Made by a program: the position numbers and the translations under genes. Shown piece after piece: positions 1 through 12,803 of a stretch of DNA of 64,000 bases. Numbering within the stretch: position 1 is the first letter of the stretch; each line of letters starts with the position of its first letter. The stretch covers positions 44,491,835 through 44,555,834 of the forward strand of contig NC_088102.1 in assembly GCF_036370855.1 (NCBI RefSeq). Reading direction: 5' to 3'. A model generated the notes under the pieces. The model worked only from the letters and a program-made list of their open reading frames with translations, did not search any database and had not been told where the DNA came from. This stretch comes from Dromaius novaehollandiae. Its lineage: Eukaryota; Chordata; Aves; Casuariiformes; Dromaiidae.

Positions 1-3000
1 AAAAGCTAATGCAGGGTGTTGGGTGCACGACACAGCAGGTAACTCTTCTGCTCCTCCTGGCACAGGGAAGGCCGTACACAAACTGAAGATTTCAGAGCTA
101 AGCAGCAAATGTGAGAAGAGGTTTTGAAAGCATGTCCTGTGAAGACAGACTAAAAACATCAGGTTTGTTTAAGAAAGATGAAACTAGACAATGATGTAAT
201 TGTTGGCTTGTAAAGATCAAGCATTCTCACTGACCACTGGGAGCAGGACAAGAACACATTTCTGTTTCAAAACAAAGACTCCAGAAAGGTATGAAAACTC
301 TTGCCATTTGGTTATAAGTGAGTGAAGCAGTGAAGCTACCCAGGCAGCTGGACACTGTGTCATTCATGATGCTGTGACAACCTTCATCTAGTGGTCTTGT
401 AGGAATGCTCAGCCCTGCTGGCAGGCAGTGAAGGTTGTGTGTGGACAGAGAAAATCTCAAGGCATCTGCACAGAGTGGCAACAACTGAATTGTGTCACCC
501 CAGAAATGAAGACAAAATAACTTATTTTGTCGAAACCCTTCAACATTCAGTTTGGCAGTGAAGGCAGAGCAACTTCCTCCTACCTACAAAGTCACAAGGA
601 AACCCTGTGGCAGCTGGTGCAAAAAGGCAGTGAATTATTTCCTGGCCTCTTCTGTTGAGCAGTTTCTCACCATCTTGGCAAGGACATCACAGGAGGCTTC
701 CGAGAGGCAAGATAAAGTGCCTAAGCTCATGTCAATGTAGGGAGACTCTGCCTTTTCTGCTGTGTCTTGCCTCCATCCATGTGGACATTTTGTGTTTCAG
801 TGGCTGCTAGTCTCCCCTGTGATTTAACTGAAAAATATTAAACTATTTTCCTCCATGTTTTCAATTCTCCCTAGAGGTGGTTGAAGTTTCTTTGAATAGT
901 GGAACATTGAACTTCATTTAGGAAACAAAATAATCAAAAACACAGAAGAATTTTGGAACCCATTGAGTTTCTCACCCTGTTTCTCAGCCAGGAGAAGGAA
1001 ATCATAGTGGCTCAAGAAGTGATGGAGCAGCAAATATGGTTTTGCTAACTTCTCTCTAAACTTAATGGCTAATGCATCCTTTGTTTTTGAGTAATTGGGA
1101 TTAACAGATACATGTTTGTTTTGAAAAACAGTTAGATAACATAGGGTTTTAGGATAACTTGTTAGCTCGAGAAGCTTTATGGAAATCCATCAACATCACT
1201 TAAGGAGCTGTATCCTCTGTAGTAGACTTGTAGCTGAAAAGGACTGTCCTGTTTATTGTGGAGTAGGGGAGCAGAAGAAGAAACAGCACCATGGAGGAGT
1301 GCATGGCACAGCGGGTAGAGGACTGGTTGGGCATGTAGCAGGAGCTGGGGTTAACTGGAGCTCAGAGATGACTTGCTGCATGATACTGTGGGCAAGCTGT
1401 TTCACCCGTCCCTGTGCCACAATATCTCCCACTATAAAATGAGATAATGATCCTTGCCTTTCCTTATAAATACTTTTAAGGTCTAGAGATGACAAATGCT
1501 ACATAGGAGATAACAGGCTCTGTGGCATTTTTTTGTAATAAACACATTTCTGAACCCAAATAGCTCAGCAGAACAGCTACAGATGCTATTCTTCTTAAGG
1601 AAAACGTGCTTTCAGAATGTGTTGTTAGTATAAAAAACAATTCATTGGATTGATTTAAATGTATTAGCTAACGTTTAACCTGCAGTAATTTAATTGCAAA
1701 ATTAAAACAATTAGCAAGGCAGCCATCAATGTTCAGGATACTGCATATAGTTTACAGATAAATTGATAGTATCTGAAGTACCCTACAAAATAAACAAAAC
1801 AATCACAAATTAGATACAGTTTTTCACAAACATTTTGTGTTAGAGTTCAAACAGGTAACTTTACCCATTAGTTGCTGACTGACTGCTTACTCAGGCTACA
1901 AGGTCCATGCCAGCACTCACTGGATTAAAAAGATTTGCTGCAGCCCAACGTAACAGAGATCCCCTAAGAGACAGTGATTAGTAATTCAAAGAGGTGTCTC
2001 ATGATCACAATTCATGTCAATACAGGGCAAGATACACATCTTCCAATAGTTAAGCACTTTGATACATAAACAGATAAACAAGCCAAGACCACAGACTGAG
2101 CCAGTTCACCCAGGAAACTGGGCATACTGCTTTCCTGTAATGTTCTTGCAACTACGTGGCTTTTCATATGGTGCAGCTTCCTTTCTACTTATAGGTTGAA
2201 GTTTATACGATGGCTGATGCCTGTTGGTGGCCCCAACATGTTGCCATGTGTTGGGTATTTGAGGATGCTAAACATCATCGTTCTCTTTTATGTTCTTTCT
2301 GCCCCTATCCAAACAACTGTAATTGGTTGGGGAACATTTGAATCACCATTGGACACTTAGCATCTTTTTGCAGGATGGCTGGTTTGGTTTTTTTTCCTGC
2401 CTTTGGCTGGGGCTTAAGAAGTAAATGTTCATGATCTAGTTCAGGGGCTTGGGGCATTGTTTCCATAATGCTCCAAGAATTGTTCTTCAATTCCCAGAAT
2501 TATTCAGTGTTGAGATTGCCAGCTGCACTGGTTTCTGGTGAAGGCTGAACAGTTGAACTTGACCTGGTTAGCAGGAACATAGTGACCTTGTTGAATATTT
2601 TTGAAGAGGTATCAAGTTGTTTCATTTCATTTGGGGTCTAAAAACTTCATTTCCACAAGGTGAATATGTCTCATTTAAATTCTCTTAAGAACAGAACCGT
2701 GAATTCAGCTCTTCAGCCTTGTCAAAATAAGGGTCTTCAACATGGCCACTACTGGGCCTGCTGGTGCTACCATAATGATAATAGTATTTCTCTGTACATG
2801 CAGTTGTTTGTGAAACTCAGCTTAGCCCTTTCACAACACCCTCTTAGCACCTTCCAAGAGCCATTTAGCACTTAGCACGGTAAGCAATATGTGGCCAAGG
2901 AGATGGGAATATAGAAGAGAGATATTAGCGCCTAATGCTGTTTGAGAGAATTTGTTTATTAAAGCAGATGATAATATAAAAAATGGTAGCAAGGTACTAT

Positions 3001-4361
3001 GGTAGACAGTAAAAAAAACCTCTCTAGGGCTAAATATCTCCAGACTGTGGTATCGGCTCCATTTTAACTGAATCAAAATCCTCTGGCCCTAAAAAGTTTG
3101 GTGGATCAGGTATTTATTCAGTATATAGTTTGTTTGAACTTCATTGACATCTCTTGAAGGGCTAGCTTATCGCCCAGTTATTTCCTTCTTTAAACAAGCA
3201 TGTGCTCTGTGTGAGTGAAAAAGTGCCCACTGAATTTCTCTTAGAAGGGATAACTCGCTTGGTGGACTGTTCCAGGATGACCTGCTCTTTAAAAGCTTCC
3301 TTATTCACTGTTTCATACAGTCAGCTCATGAATCCATGATTTGGACTTCAGACTGTGCTTCAGGAACTCTTCTGCATCTGATACTATGCTTGCTGCAGCT
3401 AGATTCAGGTAGGCATCTTGGCGGTGCCTTATGGCTTGGAAAGCCTTCCCTGTACCTTCCATGGATTGGACAGCTCAGACCCTGTGCTGTCTGTTACAAT
3501 CCTTTTTATTTCAGTCCTTTATATTTCAGTCAACAGACTGCCTTCTACATAGTCTCCTACCAAATATACAAACATAACTTACTGTTTCAACAGTTTATCT
3601 GGCACATTTTGAATTCCTTTTTCTTGCAGATCTTTCATAAGTTAGTACTGATTTAGAGATTTTCCACTGATCCTCTCTGCGCTCCTGTTTATGTGGAAGT
3701 TCTTTCCTCAGTGTGACCTGGACACAGCCTGGCAGCCCTGAAGAGCATCTTCTATCAGGTGCTACAACACGCAGAAACTGCAGATCCTGAAGTGTCATGA
3801 GCCAACATCAAAGATAAAACATTAAAGATACTGACACAGCAATGGCACTGGTGATCAGCTCTTGCATGTATGAAAGAAGTCATATGCACCTCCTTTTTCC
3901 ATACATTGCATTAAAATGATTCACTACTGGTTACATGGCTTTGTCAACTGTATCTGATTTGCCAATTCAGTCCGTTGTCACCTAGAACATTAATATCTCT
4001 GTAAGTTTCCATGTTCTTAAATTTATCCATTACCTATTACAAAGTTTGGTTGCTTTTTGAATATAGAGTTTCCTTTTAGTCAAGTGCTGGAAACCCCTTA
4101 TAAATCCTAGATTCTCCTAAGGGTGGGGAGCTAAGCTGTGGAAAATGGGATAGCTCTGCACTTATCTTTTGTTTCCTAGCTTTGTTTAGATTTTGTTTTA
4201 AAAGATTGGATGGCTTTGCAAAAGATAAATTTTTCATACAATTCAGAACATAAGTCAAAAGGCTGCAAAAACGGAAACAATGAATTCCTTGCTTATCCCA
4301 TCCTTCTGCACAGCAACCCCAGGCTCCTGCAGGGAACAGATGACATGACACCATCAACATA
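1..4361. other. Intergenic sequence
   Basis: This is AT-rich, ordinary non-coding DNA with one SINE relic (1296-1512). Short frames on both strands lack coding signals. If the left neighbour is PHF21A, as in mammals, its coding exons lie outside this window. Confidence 0.6.
1296..1512 (+). repeat. Ancient CORE/MIR-type SINE relic
   Basis: It follows the MIR/CORE-SINE layout on the plus strand: a tRNA-like left part, then GTGGGCAAGCTGTTTCACCC, CCTGTGCCACAATATC and CTATAAAATGAGATAATGAT, and a tail resembling the bird and reptile form (CTTTTAAGGTCTAGAGATGA). It is heavily diverged. Confidence 0.6.
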
Positions 4362-4516
4362 ATGGCACACAGTGAGCAGGAGTGCTTCCCACTGCATGGC
4401 CACATTGCTGCCAGAGCGGTGGAGACATACCAGAGCCGGCTGCCAACTAGGAACTCCTACCAGTATAGCCTTGGCTACGGGAGGCTCAGTGCCCGGGTCT
4501 TTGCCCAGTTTCTCAG
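4362..4516 (+). CDS. Candidate first coding exon of an unrecognised gene
   Basis: The ATG at 4362 (in-frame stop upstream at 4341) opens 51 codons plus two bases, ending exactly at CTCAG with a perfect donor GTAAGT (4517). About two thirds of codons end in G or C while the surroundings are AT-rich, and CpGs are retained, as expected of coding sequence. The product starts MAHSEQECFPLHGHIAARAV and ends GYGRLSARVFAQFL. I do not recognise it. Without splicing the frame stops three bases into the intron. It exits in phase 2, which suits the acceptor exons at 24109 and 19180. Conservation is the missing proof. Confidence 0.4.
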
Positions 4517-5679
4517 GTAAGTTTGTAGCTTGCATGAAACCTCATGCTGCTCTCACTGTAGCTTTTAGTACCCAAGCTAGCCAGTTAAAACTAACTCTGC
4601 TACATGAACCGCTTTTACACCTGAGCTATAGAGTCAGCTTTCCCCAGCAGGAAACACAAACTCACAGCCAGCCTAGACAACTGATCTACATCACCATAGT
4701 TTTCCTCCAAGACCTTCTTCCCTGCTTAGCTATGCTACTGCACCTACAAGAGACCAGCCATCAATTGATAACCAGGAGTGTTTGAGTACAGATTGGGGTG
4801 GTTTTATTTAATCAGCTGTTTTTTTTAAATAAAATAGGAAGGTTCCTTCCCTCCTCCTTTTTTTTAATGTGCCACTAAATCATGTGACCTTTTTGAAATT
4901 CTTCCCCCATACCTTCTGTCCCTCATTACATCTTATTTCAGAGCCCTTCACCTTGTCACTTGTTTGGGTTGCATTTCAAATAACAGGACGCTACCTAGCT
5001 AGCAACCCATGTGGCCCTCATGCATATAGTACGTGAGCACCGGCCTTGTGTGAATGCAAGGACTGGCATACCAGTGCGTGCCCTCTCCTGAGGATGCAGT
5101 TACATCAGAGCAGTGGTACCTGGCCATCACTGCAAGGGTGGCGTGTGCTGTGTCAGAAGCTTTCACTACGTAAGGCAACCTCAGAATCGCCTCTGCCCTA
5201 GGTCTCCCATGTAAAATTTCCTTTTCAGACCACTCGGTAAAGGCAGTAAACTTTGCAGTATAGATGGGGAGCTATCGCTGAACCTGAGCAAGCATTTGAG
5301 TATTTGAGGACTTCCCCACCATCACACTGCTTTGAGACACATGGAAAGGGGCCTACCGGAAGCCCCGAGCTGCTGGAACGGCCAACTTCTGACAGGGCTG
5401 CAGCGGGTCTAACCCTGGTTCTTCAGCGCCAAGTTGTCAAGCTCACGTGCTTACGGCAGTTAGGAGAAAACAGTCCGGCCCGCTTGGGCTGGCCCCTTTC
5501 TGGTATGGTCTTCCCAGCCTTATGTAGATGGTACATCTCTATGTGGCTAGTCTTTTTTTCTAACTTGGCTCCATTGAAAAATTGTAAAAGATCTTTCAAT
5601 ATTGACCAAACCTCTTCATTATTCTAGGATTACTGACCAAATACTGAGGCTCAGGGACTCGGAAATGCAGAACGCTGTT

Positions 5680-6490
5680 CGTGTGTTACTGCCGGGCACA
5701 CTCGGAGCCCGCTAAGAACCGGGCACACAGAAGCGAGCAGGTTGTTCTGGGCGGGAGGCCAAAGTCCAGGCGCCGGTGCCCTCCTGCAGCACCCGTGGCC
5801 GTCAGCCTCGGGCCGCGGGGGCAGGCCGGGACGTCGCGCCGCTGCCCCGCGCAGGCCACAGCGGCAGCGCCGCGGTCCCCGAGGCGGAGCGGGGCGGCGG
5901 CGGCGCTGGGCGGGCGGAGAGGCGGTGCCGGGCCGCGGGCGGGGCCGCCGCTGGCGCATGGCGGCAGCGAGCGGGCCGGCCGGGAGGCGGTGCGGCGGCG
6001 GCCATATCTGCGGCGGCGGCGGCCCCTGGCGGCGGCGGGGCCGGCGGCGCTGACCCATCTTGCGCGGCGGGAGCGGGGCGGGGTGCGCGGCGGCCCCGGG
6101 GGCGGCTGGGGCTCCCGCCTCCACGCTGGGAAAGGAGGAAGGAAGCGCGAAGCGCCGGGCAGGGGCAGGGGAGAGCGCGGCCCGGCGCCCTGGGCCCGCC
6201 TCGGCGCGCAGCCGAGCCCGGCGGCTCTGCCTTTGTTCGCCTCCCTTCGTGGCACGGCCAAGGCAGGGCGCTGGGCCAGAGCCCCTCGCGCTCCCCGCAC
6301 CTCGACGCCCCTGCCACCGTCGTGTGTGCTCCCCGGCTTTCCCGGCCCCGCCAGAGCGTGCGGGTTGTCCCTCCCGAGGGCACTGCCACCAGCGGGCCCT
6401 GTGCATGAGGAGGGGGCCTGCTCCCCATCAGCGCTGCCTTCAGAGGCCTCCGCCCCGGCGCTGCATCTGCCGCCGCCTGGACGTGCCGTG
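5680..6490. promoter_or_regulatory. CpG island 1 (probable promoter)
   Basis: This is a GC and CpG dense stretch with GCG/GGC runs, a CCATCTTG element (YY1-like, about 6055) and a GGCGCATGGCGG element (NRF1-like, about 5952). There is no TATA box. Its likely role is a promoter of the divergent neighbour on the minus strand (PHF21A by human gene order) and/or a plus-strand transcript, since a GTGAGT donor follows at 6488. Very long frames on both strands here have alanine/arginine/proline composition and are not treated as genes. Confidence 0.6.
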
Positions 6491-6648
6491 AGTCAAAGCG
6501 TAACGTAACTGAAGTCGCTCCTGCCAGGTAGCTTTTTGGTGGGAAATGAGATTCTTCCGTGTAGGTGCAAAAGTGATGGACACCGGCGGTACTGTGCAAT
6601 GGAAAAGGAGGGCCGCCTTCCTGGTTCATCTGCCTCAGTGTGCCCGCT

Positions 6649-6662
6649 CTGCCAGGGGGCAC
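6649..6662 (+). promoter_or_regulatory. Candidate CTCF site
   Basis: CTGCCAGGGGGCAC matches the CTCF core CCASYAGRKGGCRS at 12 of 14 positions, plus strand. It lies just after CpG island 1. Confidence 0.4.
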
Positions 6663-7096
6663 ACCGGCCTCCGCAGGGCAAGGTGGAAGGGGTCTGTGGT
6701 GGGCAGAGGTGAAGGAGCCTGGCCCTCCTGTCAGTCCTCACCCTGGTCTCTAACTGCACCACTGCAGAATCGGCCAGGGTGATCAGCAAGCTGCTGCAAG
6801 GGACTTGCTGTAGCTGAACACAGCTTTGTATCTCCCCACTGCACAGCCCTGCCGCACCACAGCATCCGCTCTGCTTCTGTTTTCACACCTGTCTCTGTGC
6901 TGAAACACTCTGGTTCCTTCCCAATTAGCTGTGGAGAAACTGTGCATCCCAGGTGCGGCAGAGTCCTGAAGGGCTGTTAGCACTGAAATGACTGAATCCA
7001 ACAAGTGCGGCTTTTCCAGAAGGTCTAAGCTGGCTGTTGCCCCATCGCTTCCCTAGTACGTATCCCCTAATGCTGTGTGTCTGTTCCTGTTCACAG

Positions 7097-7174
7097 GAGC
7101 ACACATCCCCAATACAGCATTTCCGCTGGGACCAGGCTGTGTCCACTTTCTCCTACCTGAATCCTCATGGAAAT
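7097..7174 (+). other. Candidate spliced exon, coding or 5' UTR
   Basis: The segment has a strong acceptor (TGTCTGTTCCTGTTCACAG) and a strong donor (GTAAGT at 7175), 78 bases apart. Two of three frames are open: phase 0 gives EHTSPIQHFRWDQAVSTFSY and six more residues. No protein is recognised. It pairs naturally with the GTGAGT donor at 6488, so the simplest reading is the second exon of a plus-strand transcript starting in CpG island 1, perhaps a long non-coding RNA or an untranslated leader. Confidence 0.4.
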
Positions 7175-7894
7175 GTAAGTAGTTTCCAATCTGTGTTAAA
7201 GATGAGCTAGTGATATAAGCCTGTTGTCCCTGTCCAGCCCGGTCCTTACATCAATAAATTACTTTTGTATGTGGCCAGTAAATGAATTTGAGATAAAATC
7301 AGGATACAAGCCCACATTAACCCTGCGTGAAGGCAATCCACAGTAGTTAGAAATTGATGTAAGCCCCAGAGCATCAGGTATAACATCACTTCCAACACTT
7401 CAGTTGTCATGATCAAAATTATCCATGACGGGTGTTTTATGGCTCCAAAACTATTTTGAATCTTGCTCTACTCTGGCAGGAAGACAAAAGTGGTTGAATA
7501 TAAAAAGCAGCAATTATTGCAATCTGGTTAGAGAAAGGTGTGGTTAAAAGGTAAATAAAAACGGAATGCCATACAGCAACACATCGTGAAGACATTTACG
7601 TAAGGAAGGGTGTGGGTTCCTTAGCCTCCTGCAAGTTTGTGATCCCTTTCCCAATATTAAAGTAATGTAGAGACAAGCTTCCCCCCCAAAGGAAAATAAC
7701 ATTAAATACCAGCAGCTTTTTCTGTATGAAGTAAATTGCTTAAACTTTGAAAAAAAAATCATCATAATTCTTTGGGAAAATGCAATAAATTAAAGACAAG
7801 GGTATTTAGTTTTCCTTCAAATCCAATGAACTGGGTTCTTTGTATAGTTTTATTTTCCGAAGCAAGTTTAACTGTGTGGTACGTACACCCTGAA

Positions 7895-8425
7895 CACGGG
7901 GAGTCCTGGGCGAGCATCCGTGAAGCCTGCACTGCTTTCCCCGGCGTGGCGCGGTGGTGCGGGGGGAGCGGGGCTCGGCAGAGACCGTTCCCTCAAGCAG
8001 GCAGGTCTCGGGGCGAGGGAGAGCCGCTTCGGACCCCGAAAACGTGCCGTCCGTGTTAAATCGAGTGCACCTCGGCCCCCGCGCCCCTCCGGGGCCCGCG
8101 GCGCGGAGGGCCGCCCGCCGCCAGGGGGCAGCGCCGCGCCCGCCGTCGCCCGCCGGGGCCGCCCGCGCGCCGGCCGCGTCGTCGGCACGTCCGGGCGGCG
8201 GGAGGCGGTGCGGCTCCGCCCGCGCTTGCGGCTGCGGGGATCCCGCCCCGGGAGCGCGGAGAGCAGGTGCCGGGAGCGGCCAGGTGCGGAGGGAGGCGGG
8301 CGCGGCCAGCGCAGGCGAGTGCAGCCGGCCGCGGGGGATCCCGCTCGCCGCCGCCGCGCGCGGGGTCCCCGCGAGCCGGGCCGGGCCCGGTTTGCCCTCC
8401 CGTGGCTGCCTGTGTCAGCATGAGG
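7895..8425. promoter_or_regulatory. CpG island 2 (probable promoter)
   Basis: This is a second CpG-dense stretch about 1.4 kb to the right of island 1, with GC boxes, GC-rich donor-like sites (GCAGGTGCC, CCAGGTGCGG near 8265-8290) and a strong CTCF-like site at 8118. It could be an alternative promoter of the same neighbour. Frames crossing it on both strands are composition artefacts. Confidence 0.55.
8118..8131 (+). promoter_or_regulatory. Candidate CTCF site (strong)
   Basis: CCGCCAGGGGGCAG matches the CTCF core CCASYAGRKGGCRS at 13 of 14 positions, plus strand, within CpG island 2. Confidence 0.5.
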
Positions 8426-11094
8426 GGAGCAGCACCGTCTGCTTTCACTGCTTTCCTGTTCCCGACCCGCGGTGCTTTGCAAAGCACCGTCTTTCACCCT
8501 GTATGCAGCACTCCGTGCAGTGTAGTTTGCTTGGGTTTTTTTCTTCTTGTGCTGCTCCATTGCTGTTTTCTCCAATATGAGTAGCAGCAGAAAATGAGTG
8601 GAACTGGTGTCCAAGAGAGAAAATCAGATCCACTTCAAAAGGGAGGAGGGAGAAAGTAAAAATGTAACTTCTCAACTCTCTTCCCAGTTTCCTCTGTAAA
8701 AGGCCAATAGCTGTTTGAGATGCAAGGCTCTGGCCCAGATGTTTCGCCAGCACAGGAGGAGGCAGGTTTCAGGACTAGAACAACCATCGGTTGGTTCCAG
8801 AATGCCAAGTTCCGTGTTCCTTTGCTTAAGAGATTGGGTGCACAGGTCTGACCAACCGGCCAATTTTCAAGAAACAATCCAGAAACAGGAAGAGAACTAC
8901 TCCATTCCTTTTGAAGATAAAGGTGAGGTAGCATAAACATCGTCTGAATCACTGAGCATCTATGTTATCTGTGAGCCTGTGTTACTTTCAAAGGGCAAAT
9001 AAATTGTGAAGGCAATGTGAAAATCTAACTGCCAAGGCATCTGGGCTGCGTCAGAAAGACTCTTCCTGTACTCTGCTTTCTCAGAGCTAAAAGAAAACTC
9101 AGTAAGTTGCTGAGTTGAACGCTTCATCCTTCTACCTCCTTCACAAGCTTCTGGAGGTGACAGATGTTTCCTCAGGGCCTGTTATTTTAGACACCTCCAT
9201 GATTTATATATCTCTGCAAGCCTCGTGGGTGAAATTGGATGTCACAGACAAGCTGAAAATAACTCATATACTCAGACTCTGATACCTACTGGCCCATGTA
9301 GAAAAACTCAGAGATCGAATTGAATCACACATTACATGTGCCTGGCAAATGCACTGGGATGTACAAACGGAGCAATGGTGGGTTAAAATGATGCTGAAAT
9401 GTTACACAGAGCGTGCTAGCAAGAACTCTGCAAGAACATTGTGCACACAAAACCACCCTGGCTTAGCCGTAATGACTGTTTTGCTAAGATCTGCAGTAGC
9501 ACATGGAGGAAAAACTCTTCCTTAGAAAAATATGTAATTCCCTGGATGATCATGGCATACAGCTGGACAGAATGCCTTTGGTCCCTACAGTGAGAGATTC
9601 TGTAAGGTACAGAACCTCTGAACAGATGGCATTGCAGAGCTGTGCTTGGGTGTGCCTAAAGTGTGGCCAAGGGGTTGGATCCTACTCCCAGGGTCCTTCT
9701 CACTAGAAATAGTGCTCAGTGGGAAAATAACACTGTGTGGCCTTGGGGTCTGAAGTTATTAATGCCTTGTCAGGTACTTTGGGGTAATCTGGTGGAAGAG
9801 ACAGACAACCAAGTATGCTACACCCACACATGCTTGGTCCTCCAGAAATACGAACTGGGAGATTCTGTTCTATTTATGGCATATAGGCAGGTGCCACGCT
9901 GAAAGCAGACTCTTGGGGCGGAGGTGCAAGGGTTAATTCTCAGGTGAACTTCTCCAAAGCCAGCTTGTCTGCTGCACTCCATGTGTAGAGCCTCGGGAGT
10001 TTCACCCAGCTCTTCATCAAGGTTCCCGGTTTTCCCTGTATGCAGCCTGGCCTCCTTCGGATACACCTCAGAACCAGTGTTCACTGTGAGATGGTAATAT
10101 TTTCCAGGGCTGGGCTGTTCTTCCATGCCAGCCTCTAGAGGGTATCAGGAAGCAATGCAGAAAGGGCCTGGGCACAGTCAGCCACACCCTTTATCCAGCA
10201 GTAGGATGTTCATAGTCTGCCAATGTAAACTGCGTGAGCGGTACGCCTCAATTCACAGCCAGATCTCTAGCGCAAGAGCAGTGGATGAAGAGTGGCAGAA
10301 CTTTAACTCTTTGTGAGGAGCTAAAAACAGAGTTTACAGTGGAGAATCGAAACTCCTGGAGGGTGCACCCAGATCTGGGGGAGCATATCTTACAGGGTTT
10401 CCTGTCAGGGTTTCTGCCATAGCACAGCCTCGGCACATGACATTTCTGCATTTAGAGCTTATTTTTTCAGCGATCACCTTCGGGTATTTGTTCCCACTTA
10501 GCTGAGTGCCTCCCAGACACTCGCTTTAACCTCCCTGTTCTCTGCAGTCCCCATTGAGCACTAAGATCTGGTGACTAGAACCTCCTGAGGCCTAAGCCAG
10601 TGCTTTCACCCAGGAACCATTCAACCTGCCTCTTTAATTATTCAGATTATTTAGATTAGGCTTGTGCTCCTCTCCCTTTCTCCGAGGCCACATGCTTTCC
10701 TCTATTTCCTTGCATCTTCCAACCTTCCTGTGCCCCTGGTACTGTTTGCTGTTCGTTTTCCTTCTTTTGAATCTGTCTGTCACCAAGTGTTGCACAAAAT
10801 GATACTTTTGGATGTACAGTGAAGTGTCACTGTGGGCATTAATCCTGCCCTTAGGGGTCCCTTTAGAAACCTGAAAACATTCTTAAAACCCCCACAAAGA
10901 TTTCGGCCAAAAAGATTTTCACTTTTAAGGTGACGAACAAATATTTTGTCTGAGGAGCCAAAATACTTGTACTGATATTGGTGGTGTGCCCCAAGGGAAT
11001 TGCTGTTTGCATATCTTACGTTACTGGGCTTTCAGACTCACAGATATCTTGTTCCAGACTACATTTCCCATGTTGCATCGTGATCTTAGACTCT

Positions 11095-11222
11095 CAGCCC
11101 CACGCTTGCAGGAGGAAAATGTTGTATCTTTGGAAAACTTGGATGTAATATGAAGTGGCACAGCCAGAAATAGAACCCAAGAGCTCATGCCTTGCTCACT
11201 GTTACCCAGCACATTTTGGACT
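11095..11222 (-). repeat. MIR-like SINE relic (minus)
   Basis: Read on the minus strand it gives GGGTTCTATTTCTGGCTGTG followed by CCACTT, the conserved central part of MIR/CORE SINEs. It is diverged and its edges are approximate. Confidence 0.45.
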
Positions 11223-12803
11223 TGTCTGCCCAAAATTTTGAATTAGGTCAGTGGGATAAAGTGGTATAAAACTGCCATTCTGTCTGGTAGGATGTTACAT
11301 CTGCCTTGCTCTCACAACAACCTGATGTGGGTGGCCACAGAAAAGAGCAGCAGCTCCTCCGATCTTGAGCCCATTGCTGTAGTGGAAAAAATAACAGAAA
11401 TATGTAGTTGTAAAAAAAAAAAAAAGTTTCCCAATTCTCCTGTCAGTAGGTGCAGTCCAGGAAACTTTGTGTTTATAAAGCACTGTGTAAATTTGCAGCT
11501 CTCTATAAATGTATAATCAATAACAATGATAACAGTAACAGTGCTTAGTCCCGTTCTGGTAAAAACTCAAGACTGCTAACTTCTTGATAAGATCACTTGC
11601 TTTACACAGGCACCTCCTCTCCATGTGAAAACAAAACACGAGGAGCAGAACAGAAGATACTTGTGTTCCCTGACAAGAAAGGAAACACAGAAACAAAATA
11701 TGTTCCCTGCAGCAAGTGACAATGGCAGCAACAACCCAAGGGACTCTCTTAAAATCTATTAAGCAGGCCTTAGCTTTTCCACTGAGTGCTGCAACACAGG
11801 CTTCCTGTTCTACGAAATTAAAATCTTAACAGCCATCTCCTTGTTTATGGTATCATTTTTTCATCTCCTCTCACAAGTACATGAGAACAGGGAGTCCCCA
11901 GGAACCTGATGGGGTGAGCAAAATTGTGTTTCTGGAGGAGAGAGAAACAAGCCAACTGCTCATGTGGCTGGCCCTCTGAGCTCTGGTCTCCATCAGTGAC
12001 CCCACCACAGAGTTGATTTTAGTAGGGCACAGCCTGGGCGATTTCTAGGATTCACAGCAGGAGTTGCTCAGTATGTGGATGGGACCACAAGTCCATCTCT
12101 GTCCAAGCTTCCCACAGCTCTAATGGCAGCTCTGCCAGCTCAGGCTACCCCAATCATGTCCAAACAGGCAGACGGAAGGGCCATAGCTTAGGAGCTTCGG
12201 GATTTTTTTAGCTGGATTTTTACCACCACTGGCAATAACTAAGTCTGTACCATTCTAGAATAGCTTGTGTACTCCTAATGGTGGGTATCTGATAGTCCGT
12301 CTGTCTCTAGCCCCCTCCTGTAGGTGAATCCCTTAGTGGTGAAACTGCCTCAGGCAGCTCAAGCTGGCTCCACACAGTCTGCTCCTCTTTGACCAGGTCC
12401 CCTTTAATCCTGGTTTAGGGTTCCCAGATGGTTTATTGCCATTTCCCTTCTAGGCTTGGCTGGCCTCAGTCATGACCTTTCCCAAGCAGTTTGCTGACAG
12501 AGGTGAGACACTCCCCTGGCAGAGCCAAGGTGAGACCCCAGAAGGAATCTCTTCCCCCTTCCCTGCCCACCCCTGTCAGTGAGCCTAACCTCTTCTTGCT
12601 CTTTGGTAGGTTCACAGTCACCTTTGGGGTTTTTCTTTGCCATGCTTCTGCAGTAAATCACGTCCATCTGTAGCTCTGTTCCCTTCTGTTATCGCCTTCC
12701 ACAATCCCTGCTTGCTAACCTATTCGTAGATCCAGTGACCTCCAGCACAGGAAGAATCCTCTTTAAGTGCCTATCCCAACAGGGGCACTCACACTACTAA
12801 ACA

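Noticed and set aside
5651-6662. Long overlapping frames (up to 286 codons) on both strands of CpG island 1
   Set aside because: Several frames are open at once, most begin at non-ATG codons, and the composition is Ala/Arg/Pro/Gly. Lack of stop codons in GC-rich DNA explains them.
7097-7174. HFRW tetrapeptide in the candidate exon, as in melanocortin peptides
   Set aside because: Only four residues match. The rest bears no resemblance to POMC, and there are no dibasic cleavage sites around it.
7868-8614. 248-codon minus-strand frame and its plus-strand counterparts in CpG island 2
   Set aside because: Same composition effect; no recognisable domain and no consistent splice signals.
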